64,000 bases of DNA from Solea solea (GCF_958295425.1 NC_081136.1:1008162-1072161), one strand, 5' to 3'; positions 23,268-35,293 are shown, numbered from the stretch's first letter. Numbers and translations are program-made. The notes: a model not told the origin generated them from the letters alone.

Positions 23268-26200
23268 AGCGGTGGTTCAGTGCCCGGCTCCTGTCGTCTG
23301 TGTGCTCCAGTGTTCTCAGCACAAGACAATTAATCACCGTTATCGTTTCTCACAGCTGGGCCAGCGTGTGCACCCACCAGCAGCCTTTTAGCTTCATATG
23401 CTTTTAATGTCCATACGGGGCAGTAACTTCCACACATTCAGACAATGTGATCATGACAATGAGGAAGAACAGTGATCGGAGCAACTTGTCAGCTTTTTAG
23501 AAACTCCCGTCATTTTTTACGATAACACAAACAAACGTGCACTCGAGCGAAGGCGTCGTCGGCCGTGACGTCAATTCTGTCCGAACAAAACCTGACGTCA
23601 TTCATGGAGCAGTGACGTCACAGTGTACTGGAGTTGACCTCCACTTTGCTGAAGATCTGCTGGAGAACGTCGCTGGATTCTCCCGGGACTTCCTGCTCGC
23701 ACACGTCTGAGTGACAAGTTAAAAATCCCAATATTACTGGAGAATATGTCAGATTAGCGATGAAAGTAAAAGTAGTCTCCTGAAGTGTCTCCACAGCCGT
23801 CTCTACTTTGTTTGTCACTGCCTTCCTGACTTCCTGTCCAATCAATACGGCCCAACACGGCGACATCAGAGACGTCTCACTCCCCCGTCGCCTGATAATT
23901 GGAAGCCGTGGACGGGAGTAGCAGCTGGCGCGGCTTCCTGCTTGTTCTGGAGACTGAGGAGCCTGAATGAACGCGGCTTCTGCCAAAAACTGGAGATCCT
24001 TTGTTGGATGTTTCACCGTTCTCCACTTCCATTAGTCACAGGTATTAAAAAATCTGCACATTTTAATTAAGCAGAAAAATTCCCCCAGAAATTTAATTGG
24101 AACAAAAAGCCTCGCGGTGCCGCGGGAGTTTACCGAGTTGCCAAACAAGTTTGCCAAAGTGCATAAATAAAGTCACTACTCGTGGTTTATGTTCTCAGAG
24201 TCCAAGCTTTTGCATTGTTGCAGAGATAAAACAGGCTCCTCCCTCTCCCTGGCCTCTGCAGACCAGAAAGGATGTAAATACTCATCAGGAATACAATGGC
24301 CAGTTCAGACGTTGTTTAGGGAACTGGAATCGAGCCGAGTCGGCGTTTAACGTGTAATAACTTTGTCTTTTTCACACCGCGACGCCGACTCACTCCTCTA
24401 TTGTTTGATTGCATATTTCAGGAGCCGTTCATCGGCAGGTTCTCCGATCCTAACGAGACTCCTCCGGTAATTAGTGCTGTATTACAGGGAAAGGTCACAC
24501 AGTTTTGCTGCCGACGACATTCTTTGTTTGACAGAAACCTTCTACAAGTTCCCTAATTAGTCTGATTAAGGACTAATCTGTTTTCAATTACGCCCAGGTG
24601 ATATCCAATCACACGGAAATAAAAGGTCAATTAAGGGAAGAAAGTGGATTTTTAAAGTTTAACAAGCAAAAATATTGAGCCGTGTGATGATTATTAATAT
24701 CACCACCTCCATCTGTTCTGTTGAAATGAAATACATGGAGATTTTAATATGATACAAACACCCAAAGCCTCTCATTGTTTTCTTTCTTTGTATCGACGTG
24801 ATTGAAGTTCAGAAATCTCCTGATGAGGAAATAAATTTGCTTCTGTCGCTGAATGAACACAAACTGTGCGTCAGTGCGATGTTATCTTTAAATTACACTC
24901 CCGCGTGTGTGTGTGTGTGTGTGAGCGGACGAGTGCGTGATTATGGGCTTTTTGTTCAGACGTGCGTTCAGATGTTCAGAATCATCTCGCCCTCTTTTCT
25001 CCGCTCTACTGCTGCAGAGGAGAGAACGTACTCGGCCGCGCTGATCACGCGGACAATAACGGCTGGAAACGGCTCACCAAACAAACATAAAGTCCACTCA
25101 TCCACCGCGTGTCACACGCTCGCAACATGCTAATTGCTGTGGGCCGTTAGGCGTCCAGCTCCTCCCTTTATGTCCACTCTGATATGATTTCTGCTCCTCG
25201 GATTCCGACGCTCATTCCTCGGAGGAAGAGGCCGCGTAACACAAGTTAAATGATGATAATGACGGGCGTGGCCCCGGCAGATTCATTACGGTGACCGGCG
25301 TCGTCAGGTATCACATTCCTGGAATTAATCCAACGGGAGCGGAATCTCTCGTTCCTTCTGCTGGAGTTAATTGCAAATCACGGTGTCACTTTTCACGGTG
25401 CGGAGAGACTGTCTCTGGAGTGCAGCTCGTCCAATTATCTGCTGGCGGCTGATTTATTTGGTCACTTGTACCCCCACCACCCCACTCCCCCACCCCCCCG
25501 TCCACATACTAGCATTCTTCATTCACACTCCCTCCACTACCACTTCATCATTCTCGTCTTTCCATCTCCTCTCTTTCTCTTGCTCTCCTGCGTTTGATGC
25601 CTTTTTTTTTCGCCCCTCCAACAGTAATGGTCTGCTTCACCGCGCTGTCACTCAATAATGAAGCCGGCGCTCTAGAAAAAAAGACATGTTAATGTTGACT
25701 CTGGGATCGGCAGTGACGGATGAATGTGCCGATCCGAGCCGATCCGAGCTCGATAAACAGCACAGAACAGAATATATTCGTATGTGCCCATAGGGGAGTG
25801 GATCGGATCAGCTGTTGTCGCCGCGAGCCGCTTACTGGGGACGGTCGTTTGAAGCAAAAACTCTATTTGAATAAAACACACACACACACCTCTACAGACA
25901 ACACGGTACTCGACCTATACGCAGAGTATTCCCTGCATCGCCTCTTTCGTATCCAGCAGTGTTTGCTTCTTCAAGCTTCACTGCAGCCTTTATGAGGGAA
26001 GGGAAAAGGCTATTAGTTTGTGTTCCAGCCAAAGCAACACCTTTTAAATTGTGTTTAAATCACATCAGGCACGACTTTGTCAGAGAGGGAAATTCTCCAC
26101 TCAAAAAATAACAAACAACATCAAGCTTCAGATCGTGAGAGCTGCTGCTGTTGGGCCTAAACGAAGCGGCTACGAGATGCATTCAAAGACCATCGTGTAA

Positions 26201-27463
26201 TCCATCACTTCTGATGTGTTCCACGCTGGTACAAAGTGAGGTCACTTCCTTTTGAAACAATTCACAGCAGTTTTGAGGTTTTCATTGAGTTAGATTGTGT
26301 TTTTAAACATAGACATATACATATTAGGGGTTTTACCGTGAGGTGGCAACGCTCTTATGAAACGATAGCAGTGGCACATGCATGCGGCGGAACAGGTTTT
26401 TGTAACAAATCAGATCGAGCTCAGAGAAAAGTGGCTTTAAGATGCATTCAAGGAACCTCATGACTTCTACAAACACGTGGTGCATTCAGGAACGGTTTGC
26501 TCAGGCCGTGGCCGCATGTTGGTCAAAGATTCATTACAAATATGGCAGTCATTGGTCTAGAGAGAGACTGTTTGCATGAATACCAGCCGTCTCATTTGGA
26601 ATGAAACTTGTTTCCGAACATAATGACTTTTGTATCTGTAATATAATTATGAATGGTTGCAATAATGGATAATCAAACAAATAAAAGGGCTGATTGCGTG
26701 TTCATGTCCGTCCATAAACACCAGAAGCCTCCATTGGGGGCCTGTCTGAGTTACAGCAGCATGATGTGTTAATAAACAAGAAGGTAGAACTGACTTCCCT
26801 AAAGTACCATCACATCCATCTGGTTGTCAGAGGCGTTGAAGAGCTGTCGGCCTGCTCCTGGTCGACCACGCTGACCGGCCTTAACCTCGGTCCACTCTGA
26901 CAGGCTGAGATGTGTGAGCTGCTGTCGCTCTGCTGTTGTGCTTATAGCTACATTTACATGTGAGGATTGCCGTGCCACTGACCCCGGCTGACGCACATAC
27001 GAGGCGAGAGGAGGTTTCCCCGTCTCCATGTTTCTCCTGTCACTCTCACGTCTGCGGTGGAGCCTGTGGTGCAGCCATGCGAGTCTCCCCTCCATCACGG
27101 AGATAGTGTCTGTCTGCTGTGCACAGTCTGTGCTCCTGCAGCTTGATGTGTAATCCATTTAAGTAGCTGCAACTATATTAGATCTGAAACCCTTTCTGCT
27201 GAGGTGAACACCATTGGAATGCAAAAACACAAACCTGTTTCTTCCCCAGGTCCACTGACACAAGCAATTTAAAAGACACATCCCTTAGAGTTGTGCGTTA
27301 GGCTGCATCCATGTGATGTTTTCATTTAAAAACTGCATTTTCATGTTGAAACAATCTGCATCCTGATTAGTGTTCACGTGGTCTCTCACATGCAAGTGAA
27401 GAAGTGAAGAAAACAGGGATGAAGCATTAAGCAAGATGAAGCACGCTCACAGTCAAAGTTTAT
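23268..27463. other. Non-coding stretch; homeodomain-motif cluster near 24553
   Basis: About 4.2 kb with no recognised gene. Frames at 23618-24016 (132 codons) and 26799-27158 (119 codons), both on the minus strand, have no domain. A dense set of homeodomain cores (TAATTAG, GATTAAG, ACTAATC, CAATTA) occurs within 24554-24590 and may mark an enhancer. A (GT)n tract is at 24905-24923. Confidence 0.35.
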
Positions 27464-28156
27464 GTCCAGCAAAGCTCGCAACTGCTGTCGCTAACTTAAA
27501 GTCTAGCAAAGCTCGCAACCGTGATCGCAAACTTAAAGTCTAGCAAAGCTTGCAACCGTGATCGCAAACTTAAAGTCTAGCAAAGCTTGCAACCGTGATC
27601 GCAAACTTAAAGTCGAGCAAAACTCGCAACCGTGATCGCAAACTTAAAGTCTAGCAAAGCTCGCAACTGCGATCGCAAACTTAAAGTCTTGCAAAGCTCG
27701 CCACCGTGATCGCAAACTTAAAGTCTAGCAAAGCTCGCAACCGTGATCGTAAAATTAAAGTCTAGCAAAGCTCGCAACTGCTGTCGCTAACTTAGAGTCT
27801 AGTTAAGCTTGCAATCGTGATCGCAAACTTAAAGTCTAGTTAAGCTTGCAACCGTTATCGCAAACTTAAAGTCTAGCAAAGCTCGCAACCGTGATCGCAA
27901 ACTTAAAGTCTAGCAAAGCTCGCAACCGTGATCGCAAACTTAAAGTCTAGCAAAGCTCGCAACTGCGATCGCTAACTTAAAGTCTAGCAAAGCTCGCAAC
28001 TGCGATAGCTAACTTAAAGTCTAGCAAAGCTCGCAACTGCGATCGCTAACTTAAAGTCTAGCAAAGCTCGCAACCGTGATCGCAAAATTAAAGTCTAGCA
28101 AAGCTTGCAACCGTGATCGCAAACTTAAAGTCTAGTAAAGCTCGCAACTGTAAACT
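27464..28156. repeat. 37-bp minisatellite, about 18-19 copies
   Basis: The monomer contains AAAGTCTAGCAAAGCTCGCA followed by a variable segment with GATCGC. The period of 37 bp was measured directly (TAGCAAAGCT at 27541 and 27578). Three variants of the second half are interspersed: CCGTGATCGCAAA, CTGCGATCGCTAA and CTGCTGTCGCTAA. Two adjacent monomers near 27800-27850 share an AGTTAAGCTTGC change. The GCGATCGC core of one variant is palindromic. 37 is not a multiple of three and no long frame crosses it. Confidence 0.95.
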
Positions 28157-29490
28157 TTAGAGACATTAGCAGCAGCAGAAACGTTTGTCTGTTTTTCTGC
28201 GAGCATGAGCAGATTGTGTTCAGTAAACACAAATTAGCATGAAATCCGATCAATGATGTCACGACATTAGACCACAGCTCTGTTTTCCCTAAACAACTTT
28301 ATTTCTTTCTGGCTGTTGAGGAGTGAAGGGAACGTCAACAGAGATGTTTCAGAATCTAATTACAGGCCAAAATGTGCCCGAGTTTTCGAGCTAGCAACAG
28401 TTTGTCAATTAATGAAAGAGTTGTTGCATTTGAACGCTCTCCTTTACGCCCAGAAGTGAACGCTCCAAGCGCTCAATGACGCTCCTTTCAAGGCAAATTG
28501 CATTTGTGATGTTGGGCTGTATAAATAAAATTGACTCTGCAGCGTGGGATTCAACAGTGATGAATTCTTGCAAATTGCAGAGACATTTGTGATTTTCCTT
28601 CACGGTCCCCAAACGCTCGCGCTTGGATCATAAACACGCTCGTTTGTTTGTGTTCCATCGTGAAAATGAGCGAAATGTCACAATAAGCAAAGGGGAAATG
28701 ACCTTGTGTTGCAAATCCCAAATTGCATATTGCAAATCAAATGGTATGCAGCCCAGATTAGTTCCCACCATCTGTGCTGTGTTTTCAATTTATAACACAG
28801 AGTTCTGGAGGCAGCGCCGATACAGAAACCACTCTCGCAGTTTGTCCTTGGAGCTTGTGCCTTTGGTATCTGCCAAAGTTTGGGGGGAAAAAATGGGCCC
28901 ACTGTGTTCAGTTAGATAACTTTAAATACAGCATTGTCCAGCTGCAGCTTTGTGTCATTATCCCTCTAAAGACGCCTGCAGCACAAACGTCTGAATCGCT
29001 GCATCTTTAATTCAGCGACAAAACTGCAAAAACAGCTGGCGAAATCACACCAAACATCTGGGTCATGTTGTACACACGGCCGTCCCTCATAAACCCGGGA
29101 TGAATTCATGCCCATGTAACGGATTTATGGCACTTAAATGGAAGTATTTGATAAATCATGTGGCATAATAACGTTCCGTCGTCCGCTGGGACGCGGGTTT
29201 GTGCAGAAGGACCGAAAATCAAGTGATGAATGTTTATTATGACGCAACGACGCAGCAGCAGCAGCTGTGAGGACAAGTACTTATGTTCTGTTCTTACCGA
29301 CGATTCGTCATTTTCAAAAGAGAAAATAACGTGGGACATATGAAATTTAACGGACAAAACACGATACTGTGCACGATTAAACAAAAAGCTGCGTCCGTCG
29401 TGCAAAGCTCATCCCCAGTGCTGTCGCTTTGAAGCGGCGACTCGGATCTGGTGGGTAAACACGGCTTCATCCATGCGAATGTTCTCCACG
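28157..29490. other. Non-coding stretch, no gene seen
   Basis: Chance frames only, including a 98/74-codon pair on opposite strands at 28623-28919. A short CAG tract is at 29254-29266. Confidence 0.45.
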
Positions 29491-29524
29491 GAGCGGAGGG
29501 AGGGGGAGGGAGGGGGGGAGGGAG
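29491..29524 (+). repeat. G-rich purine tract, G-quadruplex candidate
   Basis: Repeated GGGA and GGGGGA blocks provide at least five G3 runs within 34 bases. Confidence 0.7.
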
Positions 29525-29902
29525 ACACCGGTGGATGCAAACAGGTTCTGCTGCTGCTGAGCTGAGGAGAGCAGCTGAAACACGGCCAATCAGAGCTGCG
29601 TTTAATCCACGTGCAGGAGAAAGTCATTAGACGCGTGCGATTGATGCGTTTTTCAGTTTAATGTTTAAATCAGAACGACATTAGCAAGAAAAACTCCAGA
29701 GATTTACAGAGAGGCCTTCCACTTGCCCTCATTCATAATTTAATAAACTATTTCTCTGCTTAAAAAGCCGGGGTTTTAAATTGATGTCAGAATCTCTGAA
29801 CTGATTTCCATGAAATTGACGCCCGATTGAAATGTGTTCATCAGAGTCGTCGTGACGTTGTGAGGATGAATTTAAAAACATTTATCCATTCATCATTGAC
29901 CA

Positions 29903-30211
29903 CAGGGATCTCAAGCATTCACAGAATTTCAAAGTAAAAGCATTTGTTATGATAAGGAACATACACAGCTCACAATAAATTATTATTATGATATTAAAAA
30001 TATTGCACAATCATATTTAGTTTTATATTCTGTCTATAATCTCGTTCCCAATAACCTTCAAATGTTATTGTCTTTTATTTTTGATGTGTTTTATGGAAGG
30101 TGACCTTTAGTGTCGAGAAATAAAACATAGTATTATTATTATTATATATTTTCACCACAGGGGAAAACCCGCTCATAAAATGGAGCGGGTTGAGCGAGTT
30201 TGACGCCTCTG
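29903..30211. mobile_element. Short hAT (Charlie-like) nonautonomous element
   Basis: The left end CAGGGATCTCAA and the right end TTTGACGCCTCTG are imperfect inverted repeats of the CAGRGGYSTCAAAC type. The flanks ATTGACCA (29895-29902) and ATTGAACG (30212-30219) agree at 6 of 8 positions, consistent with a decayed 8-bp hAT target duplication. A perfect 9-bp hairpin, AACCCGCTC paired with GAGCGGGTT, lies at 30166-30191 just inside the right end. At 309 bp there is no coding capacity. Confidence 0.65.
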
Positions 30212-30227
30212 ATTGAACGCTTTATCG

Positions 30228-30290
30228 CCCACACGGGGGGTCAGGGGTCACCGGAGCCTCATCCCAGCTGACACAGGGTGAAGGCATAAT
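30228..30290 (-). mobile_element. L2-type fish repeat fragment beside the array
   Basis: Contains GGAGCCTCATCCCAGCTGAC followed by ACAGGGTGAAGGC, the same family and orientation as 6996-7060. It is followed directly by an (AAT)-rich stretch and the first GC-rich element, so the array's left edge lies at its end. Confidence 0.5.
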
Positions 30291-30315
30291 AACAATAATA
30301 ACAATAATAACTAGT

Positions 30316-30420
30316 ACCGCGCGCGGTTCTGAACGGGTTCGAGCCGACCCACGCGGGTCGCCGTGTGCCACGGCTCCCCGCGTGCCTCGCGCTCTCACCC
30401 GTTCATTCACCGCGCGCGGT
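30316..30420. mobile_element. 105-bp GC-rich palindromic element, copy 1
   Basis: Both ends are the 12-bp self-palindrome ACCGCGCGCGGT, flanked on each side by ACTAGT. Nested inside are the inverted pair GAACGGGT / ACCCGTTC, the pair GAGCC / GGCTC, and two hairpins (CGACCC-ACGC-GGGTCG and GCCGTG-TGC-CACGGC). The pairs together predict a branched fold on one strand. There is no open frame. It could be a MITE-like insertion with an ACTAGT target duplication, or a structural module of the array. The other copies are at 35142, 37617 and 40274. Confidence 0.8.
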
Positions 30421-30467
30421 ACTAGTTATTTTCAGTACTAGTTATTTTCAGTAATAGTTATTTTCAG
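30421..30467. repeat. 16-bp repeat ACTAGTTATTTTCAGT x3
   Basis: Three copies join the GC-rich element to unit 1. The third has AATAGT instead of ACTAGT. Copy number at the five junctions is 3, 2, 3, 3 and 4. Confidence 0.9.
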
Positions 30468-30703
30468 CGGCGTCCCCGCGCATGTCAATCCAAATTTCGG
30501 GGGGGATCGGGCAACGTATGGCAAAGTTATAGGGCACTTCCTGTTTAAAATGGCCGACTTCCTGTTCGGTCAAATGCGCGTCCGTAAACGTGTTCAGGGA
30601 AGTTCCCTTGTCTTACATATCTAGTTTTGTGTCAATCGGACAATGTAAGACTTTACTTCCTGTTTCGGCCGTTCCACTTCCTGTAGGGAGGTGACCTTTT
30701 ACG

Positions 30704-31186
30704 GACATGCTCAGGATAGGTCCCTGGTGTCACATATAAGGTTTTGTGCAAATCGGACAACGTACGGCAAAGTTAGAGGGCACTTCCTGTTTAAAATGGC
30801 CGACTTCCTGTTCGTCTCCGTAAACATGTTCAGGGAAGGTCCCGTAACTCACATATCTAGTTTCGTGTCAATCGGACAATGTAAGACTTTACTTCCTGTT
30901 TCGGACGTTCCACTTCCTGTAGGGAGGTGACCTTTTACGGACATGCTCAGGACAGGTCCCTGGTGTCACATATAAGGTTTTGTGCAGATCGGACAACGTA
31001 CAGCAAAGTTAGAGGGCACTTCCTGTTTAAAATGGCCGACTTCCTGTTCAGTCAACGGCGTCTCCGGAAACATGTTCAGGGAAGGTCCCGTAACTCACAT
31101 ATCCAGTTTCGTGTCAATCGGACAATGTAAGACTTTACTTCCTGTTTTGGGCGTTCCACTTCCTGTAGGGAGGTGACCTTTTACGG
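30704..31186. repeat. ~236-bp dimer subrepeats within unit 1
   Basis: The mark GACATGCTCAGGA recurs at about 30704 and 30940, giving a 236-bp period. Each 236-bp piece splits into two ~118-bp halves that both run from a GTG(T/C)(A/C)A(A/G)TCGGACAA core, through CTTCCTGTTT, to TCACATAT, which shows an older ~118-bp monomer. Units 1, 2, 3 and 5 have three dimers; unit 4 has four. Confidence 0.85.
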
Positions 31187-31911
31187 ACATGTTGAGGAAG
31201 GGTCTGGGGTCCCACATACTAAGTTTCAAGTGGATACAACAATCCCTGTTGGAGCAGCATCCAAAACTATAAATGTAATTCTGTCTGCTGTCACCAGGGG
31301 GCGCTGTATTTCAAAATGAATATTTTCATATAGACGTGTTCAGGGCCGGACTGTCATCAATCCTTGCAAGTTTGGTTCAGATCGGACCAGGATTGGCAAA
31401 GTTGTAACAGTTTCTTTTTTTAGAATTTTCTACCACCACCAGGAGGCGCTGTTTTGAAAATGTACCGTTTCAGCAACATAGTCGTCTTCAGCAACTAACC
31501 ATCATCAACTATAGCAAGTTTGGTTGGGATCAGATCTTCCATCGCGAAGTTATAAGAGTTTCATTGTCTGTTATGAAAAATTATTATTATCTCCAATTTT
31601 GGCGCCCCCTATCTCGTACGCCATACAATATTTTAAAAAGCTTTTGATAACTTTTGATGCTCAACTCGTCCACATTGATCTCACCAAGTTTGAAGGTGAT
31701 CGCACAAAAGCTCTAGGAGGAGATAATTGAAATACAAGCTGTCATATTGTCTGCTGTCACCAGGGGGCGCTGTTTTCGAAATTGAATATTTTCATATAGA
31801 CGTCTTTAGGGCCGGACTATCATCAATCCTAGCCAGTTTGGTTCAGATCGGACCAGGATTCATGAAGTTGTAGCAGTTTGATTTTTTGTCCCAAAAATCC
31901 GACTTTGCGTC

Positions 31912-31925
31912 GTTGCCATGGCAAC
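31912..31925. promoter_or_regulatory. RFX-type X-box motif, unit 1
   Basis: GTTGCCATGGCAAC is a perfect 14-bp palindrome matching the RFX X-box consensus GTNRCCNNRGYAAC. Equivalent sites are at 34205 (one change, CACG centre), 36729, 39450 and 41877. Binding is not shown by sequence alone. Confidence 0.55.
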
Positions 31926-32729
31926 ACCGTTAAACGATTTGTCGTCATATTGATCACGCATCATCTACCATGTGTTTTGACTGTTGTCACCAATTTTGAG
32001 TTCGGTACGATTATCTGTGTAAAAGTTATTCCCGAAATCGTAAAAAAACTTTTTTTGTGTGTATTTTCTTTCACCACAAGGAGGCGCTGTTTTCAAACTT
32101 CACCGTTTTTTCCTAGACGTCTTCAGCCATGGCCCATCATCAATGGTAGCAAGTTTGGTTCGGATCGGACCTTCCATCGCAAAGTTATAAGAGTTTTGTT
32201 TTTCTGATGCGAAACATCAGAATCATCACGAACTTTGCCGCCCCCTATCTCGTGCGCCATGCGACATTTGAAGAAACTTTTGATACCGTGAGCTCCTCAA
32301 CTGGTCCACAGGGACCTCACCAAGTTTGAAGGTGATCGCACGAAAACTCTAGGAGGAGTTAGTTCAAATACCATTGCTGCGAATTCGCCAAAATCGCCAA
32401 AAAATGGCCAATCAACCCAAGATGGCGGATTTCCTGTTGGGTTTGGATCATGGTCATAATGTAATTTTTTCTTCATCCTGACCCACTACACATGTGTACC
32501 GAATTTCGTGCATGTGCGATATTTGTGTTGGTCATGGTGAATTTGGACAGGTGGCGCCGCACTTATTGGCCCCTCCCACATTCAATTTTTGACGCACATT
32601 CCCCGAACCTTTTTCAGACGTAAATTTACACCAGGATTGATGCGGTCACAAAAATTGGTGAGTTTTGGGGTATGGGAAAGGCCTCAAAAAGGCAATTCAT
32701 TTGGGGGAATAATAAGAATAATAATAATA

Positions 32730-32760
32730 ACTAGTTATTTTCAGTACTAGTTATTTTCAG
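32730..32760. repeat. Junction without GC-rich element: two 16-bp repeats
   Basis: This is the only internal junction that lacks the 105-bp element. The (AAT)n tail runs straight into AACTAGTTATTTTCAG, the configuration expected of an unoccupied site. The other junctions have three or four 16-bp copies, so a deletion between ACTAGT direct repeats is an equally possible origin. Confidence 0.85.
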
Positions 32761-35020
32761 CGGCGTCCCCGCGCATGTCGTTCCAAATTTCGTGGGGGAT
32801 CGGGCAACGTATGGCAAAGTTATAGGGCACTTCCTGTTTAAAATGGCAGACTTCCTGTTCGGTCAAGTGCGTGTCCGTAAACGTGTTCAGGGAACTTCCC
32901 TTGTCTTACATATCAAGTTTTGTGCAGATTGGATAATCTTGGAGTTTACTTCCTGTTTCGGGCATTCCACTTCCTGTTGGGAGGTCATCTCTTGCAGACA
33001 TGCTCAGGACAGGTCCCTGGTGTCACATAAAATGTTTCGTGCAAATCGGACAACGTACGGCAAAGTTAGAGGGCACTTCCTGTTTAAAATGGCCAACTTC
33101 CTGTTCGTCTCCGTAAACGTGTTCAGGGAAGTTCCCTTGTCTTACATATCAAGTTTTGTTCAGATCGGACAATGTAAGACTTTACTTCCTGTTTCGGGCG
33201 TTCCACTTCCTGTAGGGAGGTGACCTTTTACGGACATGCTCAGGACAGGTCCCTTAACTCACATATAAGGTTTTGTGCAGATCGGACAACGTACGGCAAA
33301 GTTAGAGGGCACTTCCTGTTTAAAATGGCCGACTAACTGTTCGGTCAACGGCGTCTCCGTAAACATGTTCAGGGAAGGTCCGGTAACTCACATATCTAGT
33401 TTCGTGTCAATCGGACAATGTAAGACTTTACTTCCTGTTTCGGGCGTTCCACTTCCTGTAGGGAGGTGACCTTTTACGGACATGTTGAGGAAGGGTCTGG
33501 GGTCCCACATACTAAGTTTCAAGTGGATACAACAATCCCTGTTGGAGCAGCATCAAAAACTATAAATGTAATTCTGTCTGCTGTCACCAGGGGGCGCTGT
33601 ATTTGAAAATGAATATTTTCATATAGACGTGTTCAGGGCCGGACTGTCATCAATCCTTGCAAGTTTGGTTCAGATCGGACCAGGATTGGCAAAGTTGTAA
33701 CAGTTTGTTTTTTTAGAATTTTCTACCACCACCAGGAGGCGCTGTTTTCAAAATGTACCGTTTCAGCAACATAGTCGTCTTCAGCAACTAACCATCATCA
33801 ACTATAGCAAGTTTGGTTGGGATCAGACCTTCCATCGCGAAGTTATAAGAGTTTCATTGTCTGTTATGAAAAATTATTATTATCTCCAATTTTGGCGCCC
33901 CCTATCTCGTACGCCATACAATATTTTAAAAAGCTTTTGATAACTTTTGATGCTCAACTCGTCCACATTGATCTCACCAAGTTTGAAGGTGATCGCACAA
34001 AAGCTCTAGGAGGAGATAATTGAAATACAAGCTGTCATATTGTCTGCTGTCACCAGGGGGCGCTGTTTTCGAAATTGAATATTTTCATATAGACGTCTTT
34101 AGGGCCGGACTGTCATCAATCCTAGCAAGTTTGGTTCAGATCGGACCAGGATTCGCGAAGTTGTAGCAGTTTGATTTTTTGTCCCAAAAATCCGACTTTG
34201 CGTCGTTGCCACGGCAACACCGTTAAACGATTTGTCGTCATATTGATCACGCATCATCTACCATGTGTTTTGACTGTTGTCACCAATTTTGAGTGCGGTA
34301 CGATTATCTGTGTAAAAGTTATTCCCGAAATTGTAAAAAAACTTTTTTTTGGTGTATTTTCTTCCACCACAAGGAGGCGCTGTTTTCAAACTTCACCGTT
34401 TTTTCATAGACGTCTTCAGCCATGGCCCATCATCAATCATAGCAAGTTTGGTTCCTATCGGACCTTCCATCGCAAAGTTATAAGAGTTTTGTTTTTCTGA
34501 TGCGAAACATCAGAATCATCACAAACTTTGCCGCCCCCTATCTCGTGCGCCGTGCGACATTTGAAAAAACATTTGATACCGTGAGCTCCTCAACTGGTCC
34601 ACAGGGACCTCACCAAGTTTGAAGGTGATCGCACGAAAACTCTAGGAGGAGTTAGTTCAAATACCATTGCTGCGAATTCGCCAAAATCGCCAAAAAATCG
34701 CCAATCAACCCAAGATGGCGGATTTCCTGTTGGGTTTGGATCATGGTCATAATGTAATTTTTTCTTCATCCTGACCCACTACACATGTGTACCGAATTTC
34801 GTGCATGTGCGATATTTGTGTTGGTCATGGTGAATTTGGACAGGTGGCGCCGCACTTATTGGCCCCTCCCACATTCAATTTTCGACGCACATTCCCCGAA
34901 TCTTTTTCAGACGTAAATTTACACCAGGATTGATGCGGTCACAAAAATTGGTGAGTTTTGGGGTATGGGAAAGGCCTCAAAAAGGCAATTCATTTGGGGG
35001 AATAATAAGAATAATAATAA
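32761..35020 (+). repeat. Array unit 2
   Basis: Same order as unit 1. Three dimers, CTCF-like cores including one near 33585, and an X-box with one substitution (GTTGCCACGGCAAC, 34205-34218). Its tail is followed by two hairpin modules and then a GC-rich element. Confidence 0.9.
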
Positions 35021-35131
35021 TCCTTTCAGTTTCAATAGGTTTCTTGCAACCTTGTTGCTCGAACCCTAATAATAATCCTTCCAGTTTCAATAGGGTTCTT
35101 GCAACCTTGTTGCTCGAACCCTAATAATAAA
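35021..35131 (+). repeat. Two tandem ~55-bp hairpin modules
   Basis: Each module runs from TCCTT(T/C)CAGTTTCAATAGG to CTCGAACCCTAATAAT. The second contains a long stem: AGGGTTC and GCAAC pair with GTTGC and GAACCCT around a 3-base loop (35092-35122), with a TT/TC internal mismatch. In the first, AGGGTTC reads AGGTTTC, weakening the outer stem. Confidence 0.85.
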
Positions 35132-35141
35132 AATAACTAGT

Positions 35142-35246
35142 ACCGCGCGCGGTTCTGAACGGGTTCGAGCCGACCCACGCGGGTCGCCGTGTGCCACGGC
35201 TCCCCGCGTGCCTCGCGCTCTCACCCGTTCATTCACCGCGCGCGGT
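35142..35246. mobile_element. 105-bp GC-rich palindromic element, copy 2
   Basis: Identical by eye to copy 1 over all 105 bases, with the same ACTAGT flanks at 35136-35141 and 35247-35252. Three 16-bp repeats follow at 35247-35293. Confidence 0.8.
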
Positions 35247-35293
35247 ACTAGTTATTTTCAGTACTAGTTATTTTCAGTACTAGTTATTTTCAG

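Larger units (their letters stand above)
30468..32729 (+). repeat. Array unit 1
   Basis: Layout: three ~236-bp dimers (to about 31187) rich in CACTTCCTGTTT and AAAATGGCCGAC; then diverged longer monomers carrying CACCAGGGGGCGCTG-type cores at 31292, 31436, 31758 and 32074; an X-box GTTGCCATGGCAAC at 31912-31925; a CAAGATGGCGGATTTCC block near 32419; and an (AAT)n tail. It is followed directly by two 16-bp repeats with no GC-rich element. Frames such as 31878-32207 recur in other units as a consequence of repetition. Confidence 0.9.

Noticed and set aside
26799..27158. 119-codon minus-strand open frame with a fairly complex peptide (starts MDYTSSCRST)
   Set aside because: No recognised domain, no minus-strand AATAAA close downstream, and several equally long chance frames exist in the window. 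A remnant of a transposon gene cannot be excluded.
30316..30420. tRNA gene in the GC-rich element, suggested by GGTTCGAGCC resembling a B box
   Set aside because: The T-arm stem does not pair around it, no A box or acceptor stem fits, and the palindromes explain the sequence better.
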